Shown here: positions 5,282 through 6,190 of the stretch, in pieces
How the letters are laid out: the number at the start of each line of letters is the position of its first letter
Numbering within the stretch: the stretch's first letter is position 1
Assembly: GCA_937931775.1 (NCBI GenBank)
Contig: CALHAQ010000100.1
Span: 1 to 6,190 of the forward strand
Direction of reading: 5' to 3'
Origin: an uncultured Candidatus Altimarinota bacterium
GTDB lineage: Bacteria > Patescibacteriota > Gracilibacteria > BD1-5 > UBA6164
DNA: 6,190 nt
Program-made: the position numbers and the translations under genes
Notes under the pieces: model-generated
Seen by the model: the letters and a program-made list of their open reading frames with translations, nothing else
Databases searched by the model: none
Told to the model about the DNA's origin: nothing

Positions 5282-6190
5282 ATGAAATACTCGATGCTAT
5301 TTCTAGTGATAATAGAATAGATGGGAATGATAAAATACTCGTAGACGCATTACTTAATGCCTTAGATGAAAGCAATAAAAATATCACAAATGAGACAAAA
5401 GAAGCTATATCTAGTAGTCTTTCAAAAGAGCTCAAAAATTCTTTAGAGCTTGGATATACTGTATCAGATGAAGCATCTTATGATACATATGTACGGATTA
5501 TGGCTTTTATGCATCCTGATATTAGTATCCCACAATATGGAACTATAAAATCTACAGCTGCTAATTCTGGTTTCTTTGAAGCTCAATATTCATTTGTATA
5601 TAACCCATCTAATAAGAATATTTCAGTACATTATGTGGAATTGCCTCATGGTGTCGCAGGAACTCTTTTATGAACAATACAAAATGGAGAATATACTCAG
5701 GACCATGATGTCTCAACTATGGATCTTTATAGGAATAATAATCAGTTTAATCTCTCTGGAGATTCTATAGATCAAACACTAGAAATAGCTGAAAAAGAGA
5801 GATTAATAAAAGTACAAGAGAGAAGAGAAAAAATGGCTAAAGAAGAAGCAATATTAGAAGAAATAGATAGACAAAGATTAGAAACTAAAAAGAAAAGATT
5901 AACAAAGATTCAAGAAGATGCTGAGCGAGCTATGCAAGAGTCACCTATTCCAGCTCCTGAGATAAAGGCAAAACCTAAAAAAGAATTAAAGCCTTTACCA
6001 GATATGGAAATAAAGATTCCTCAGTTAGTAAAAAAACCTGATCTTAAGAAAGTAGTACCACCAGAAATACTTGCAGATGAAGAGAAATTATCAGATCTTG
6101 CAGCTGCACCTGTAATAAAGGTAGAAGAAAAACCTTTAGCAGATATAGAAAATGAAAGGCTAGAGAAAGCAAGATTAGCAAAGATTCAAG
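5182..6190 (+). CDS. Lys/Glu/Pro-rich repetitive protein, N-terminal part (3' end outside the window)
   Basis: The frame is open for 336 codons to the window edge, with TGA glycines at 5233-5235 and 5671-5673. Residues 1-23 are hydrophobic and aromatic without a basic start, so a poor signal peptide. Residues 25-36 (DRDGNNSNIDEI) resemble an EF-hand or dockerin-like calcium loop but lack the final acidic residue at position 12. Residues about 95-195 look like a compact beta-rich domain (NPSNKNISVHYVELPHG). Residues 200-255 are a charged coiled coil, and 255-325 are rich in Lys, Pro and Glu. The motif RLxK(I/V)Q recurs at 207, 239 and 331, suggesting a repeat array beyond the window. The ATG at 5182 is the first in frame after in-frame stops; there is no Shine-Dalgarno and no obvious promoter of its own. 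I do not recognise the family; a surface or envelope-spanning protein is a guess. The N-terminus may be disturbed by the adjacent foreign segment. Confidence 0.75.

Noticed and set aside
5576..5770. A 64-aa forward frame inside the repetitive protein gene
   Set aside because: It is a shadow of the longer open frame that runs from 5182 to the window end.

Overview
The window comes from an AT-rich bacterium that reads TGA as glycine (genetic code 25). This is known from the candidate phyla Absconditabacteria (SR1) and Gracilibacteria (BD1-5/GN02). I infer the reassignment from the sequence. Read with the standard code, positions 1154-4623 break into short pieces. With TGA = Gly they become two full-length, recognisable proteins holding 37 in-frame TGA codons. 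Several of these TGAs sit on invariant glycines: CPLCG of DUF3179, AGGCFWC of MsrA and HLGHIF of MsrB. Across all host-like genes I count 42 in-frame TGAs, and no gene with a visible end stops at TGA.

Layout: (1) positions 1-107 hold the tail of an unidentified gene, whose TAA stop lies inside a terminator hairpin. (2) Positions 167-1045 encode a lipoprotein with two tandem thioredoxin folds joined by a short heptad-repeat linker; its single TGA lies in that linker. A symmetric terminator follows. (3) Positions 1154-4623 form a two-gene operon with an 8-nt gap. The first gene encodes a 756-aa three-part protein: a CcdA/DsbD-type membrane transporter of reducing power, a TlpA/DipZ-type thioredoxin domain and a DUF3179 domain. 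The second encodes a membrane-anchored MsrA-MsrB methionine sulfoxide reductase. A strong terminator follows. (4) Positions 4681-5160 form a compositionally foreign island: about 45% GC by hand count against roughly 22-35% in sampled host lines. It carries a consensus-like promoter, a perfect Shine-Dalgarno, a small gene for a membrane-anchored coiled-coil protein, and a GAAA-capped hairpin. (5) From 5182 to the window end runs the start of a large Lys/Glu/Pro-rich repetitive protein in the host style, again with TGA = Gly.

Taken together, positions 167-4623 look like an extracytoplasmic thiol and methionine-sulfoxide repair module. CcdA would carry electrons from cytoplasmic thioredoxin across the membrane. 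The fused TlpA-like domain and the double-thioredoxin lipoprotein would relay them, and MsrAB would use them to repair oxidised methionines in surface proteins. The part played by DUF3179 is unknown. No tRNA, rRNA, CRISPR array or transposase was seen, and no stretch longer than 300 bases lacks a gene.
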